Of a stretch of 64,000 nt of DNA, positions 63,831 to 64,000 are shown piece by piece. The stretch spans positions 179,659,754 through 179,723,753 of the forward strand of contig OZ038378.1 of assembly GCA_964036045.1 (NCBI GenBank). Direction: 5' to 3'. The DNA is from Eutreptiella sp. 'Long Island Sound 2002'. Lineage: Eukaryota > Euglenozoa > Euglenophyceae > Eutreptiales > Eutreptiaceae. The notes below the pieces were generated by a model. It saw nothing but the letters and a program-made list of their open reading frames with translations, searched no databases and was not told the DNA's origin. Made by a program: the position numbers and the translations under genes. Within the stretch, counting starts at the first letter, position 1. Each line of letters starts with the position of its first letter.

Positions 63831-64000
63831 TTTCCCTGTGTCAGTCTACTGACTGTGTTTTCACCTCACAGGTGCAGTGAGCACTCTTGTGCAGACGTGC
63901 CTGTGTATGGGTGTAAGAGCAGTTGTCACAGTTGCCCCGCATTGCATCGCAGGACAGGACCGTTAGCCCCCCGTGACAACCACTCCCTGGCCGAAGGCCA
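63831..64000 (+). other. element C downstream region, cut by window end
   Basis: 170 bp after the pol stop. There is no polypurine tract and no sequence recognisable as an LTR start, so C's 3' end lies outside. The pol frame happens to stay open after its TAA to the window edge, which is probably chance. Confidence 0.5.

Larger units (their letters stand above)
45769..64000 (+). mobile_element. element C: Ty3/gypsy chromodomain retrotransposon, interrupted by element B
   Basis: From a primer-binding-site-like sequence the plus strand reads Gag, UAG, protease, methyltransferase-like domain, RT, RNase H, integrase and a chromodomain-like end at 63,830, in one frame throughout. Element B (49,802-60,767) interrupts it just before the RT core. 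It carries four further nonsense codons (TAA 45,969-45,971, TGA 49,437-49,439, TAA 61,401-61,403 and TGA 62,985-62,987), so it is inactive. It extends beyond the window on the right, and its 5' LTR start is not defined. Confidence 0.85.

Overview
The window is a eukaryotic nuclear sequence made almost entirely of retrotransposons and their debris. The best clue to the host is a broken minus-strand copy of a light-harvesting chlorophyll a/b-binding protein gene near 7.5-7.9 kb. Together with chromodomain Ty3/gypsy elements, an RNase-H-bearing LINE and many poly-C/poly-G runs, it points to a green alga or a close relative; the species cannot be named from sequence alone.

Layout. 1-15.98 kb is gene-poor flanking DNA. 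It holds a coiled-coil pseudogene (5.6-7.0 kb, minus), the LHC remnant, an unidentified fragment (8.25-8.69 kb), a Gln-rich/Lys-Pro-rich reading frame (12.0-12.9 kb, minus) enclosed by a 41-bp inverted repeat, and six copies of a 26-bp palindrome between 14.0 and 15.7 kb. 15,983-43,025 is one 27-kb LTR retrotransposon ('element A', minus strand) with 3.19-kb LTRs, TG...CA ends, a 4-bp target duplication and a polypurine tract. Nested in its 3' internal region, in the opposite orientation, is a 9.4-kb LINE (20,290-29,723) with a 15-bp target duplication. 43.2-45.1 kb is a decayed gene of unknown family. From about 45.8 kb to the right edge is a third element ('element C', plus strand, Ty3/gypsy). 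Its pol is interrupted by a complete 10,966-bp Ty3/gypsy element ('element B', 49,802-60,767) with 533-bp LTRs, a perfect 5-bp target duplication, an initiator-tRNA-Met-type primer binding site and a polypurine tract. Removing B restores C's reading frame.

How the parts work together. A, B and C each encode Gag, protease, reverse transcriptase, RNase H, integrase and a terminal chromodomain. Between protease and reverse transcriptase all three also carry a domain that looks like a Dam/phage-type DNA N6-adenine methyltransferase (NPPF kept in B and C, replaced by HCPR in A). In all three a single in-frame UAG sits at the gag/pol junction, which suggests stop-codon readthrough. The LINE's first protein ends in an AlkB-type 2-oxoglutarate/Fe(II) oxygenase domain with its metal ligands intact, followed in the same frame by an AP-type endonuclease, RT and RNase H. 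The retroelements here therefore carry both a candidate nucleic-acid adenine-methyl 'writer' and a candidate N-methyl 'eraser'. Most copies are damaged by isolated nonsense codons and frameshifts; B and the LINE's first ORF are the best preserved. Domain calls are from motif reading only, without database searches.
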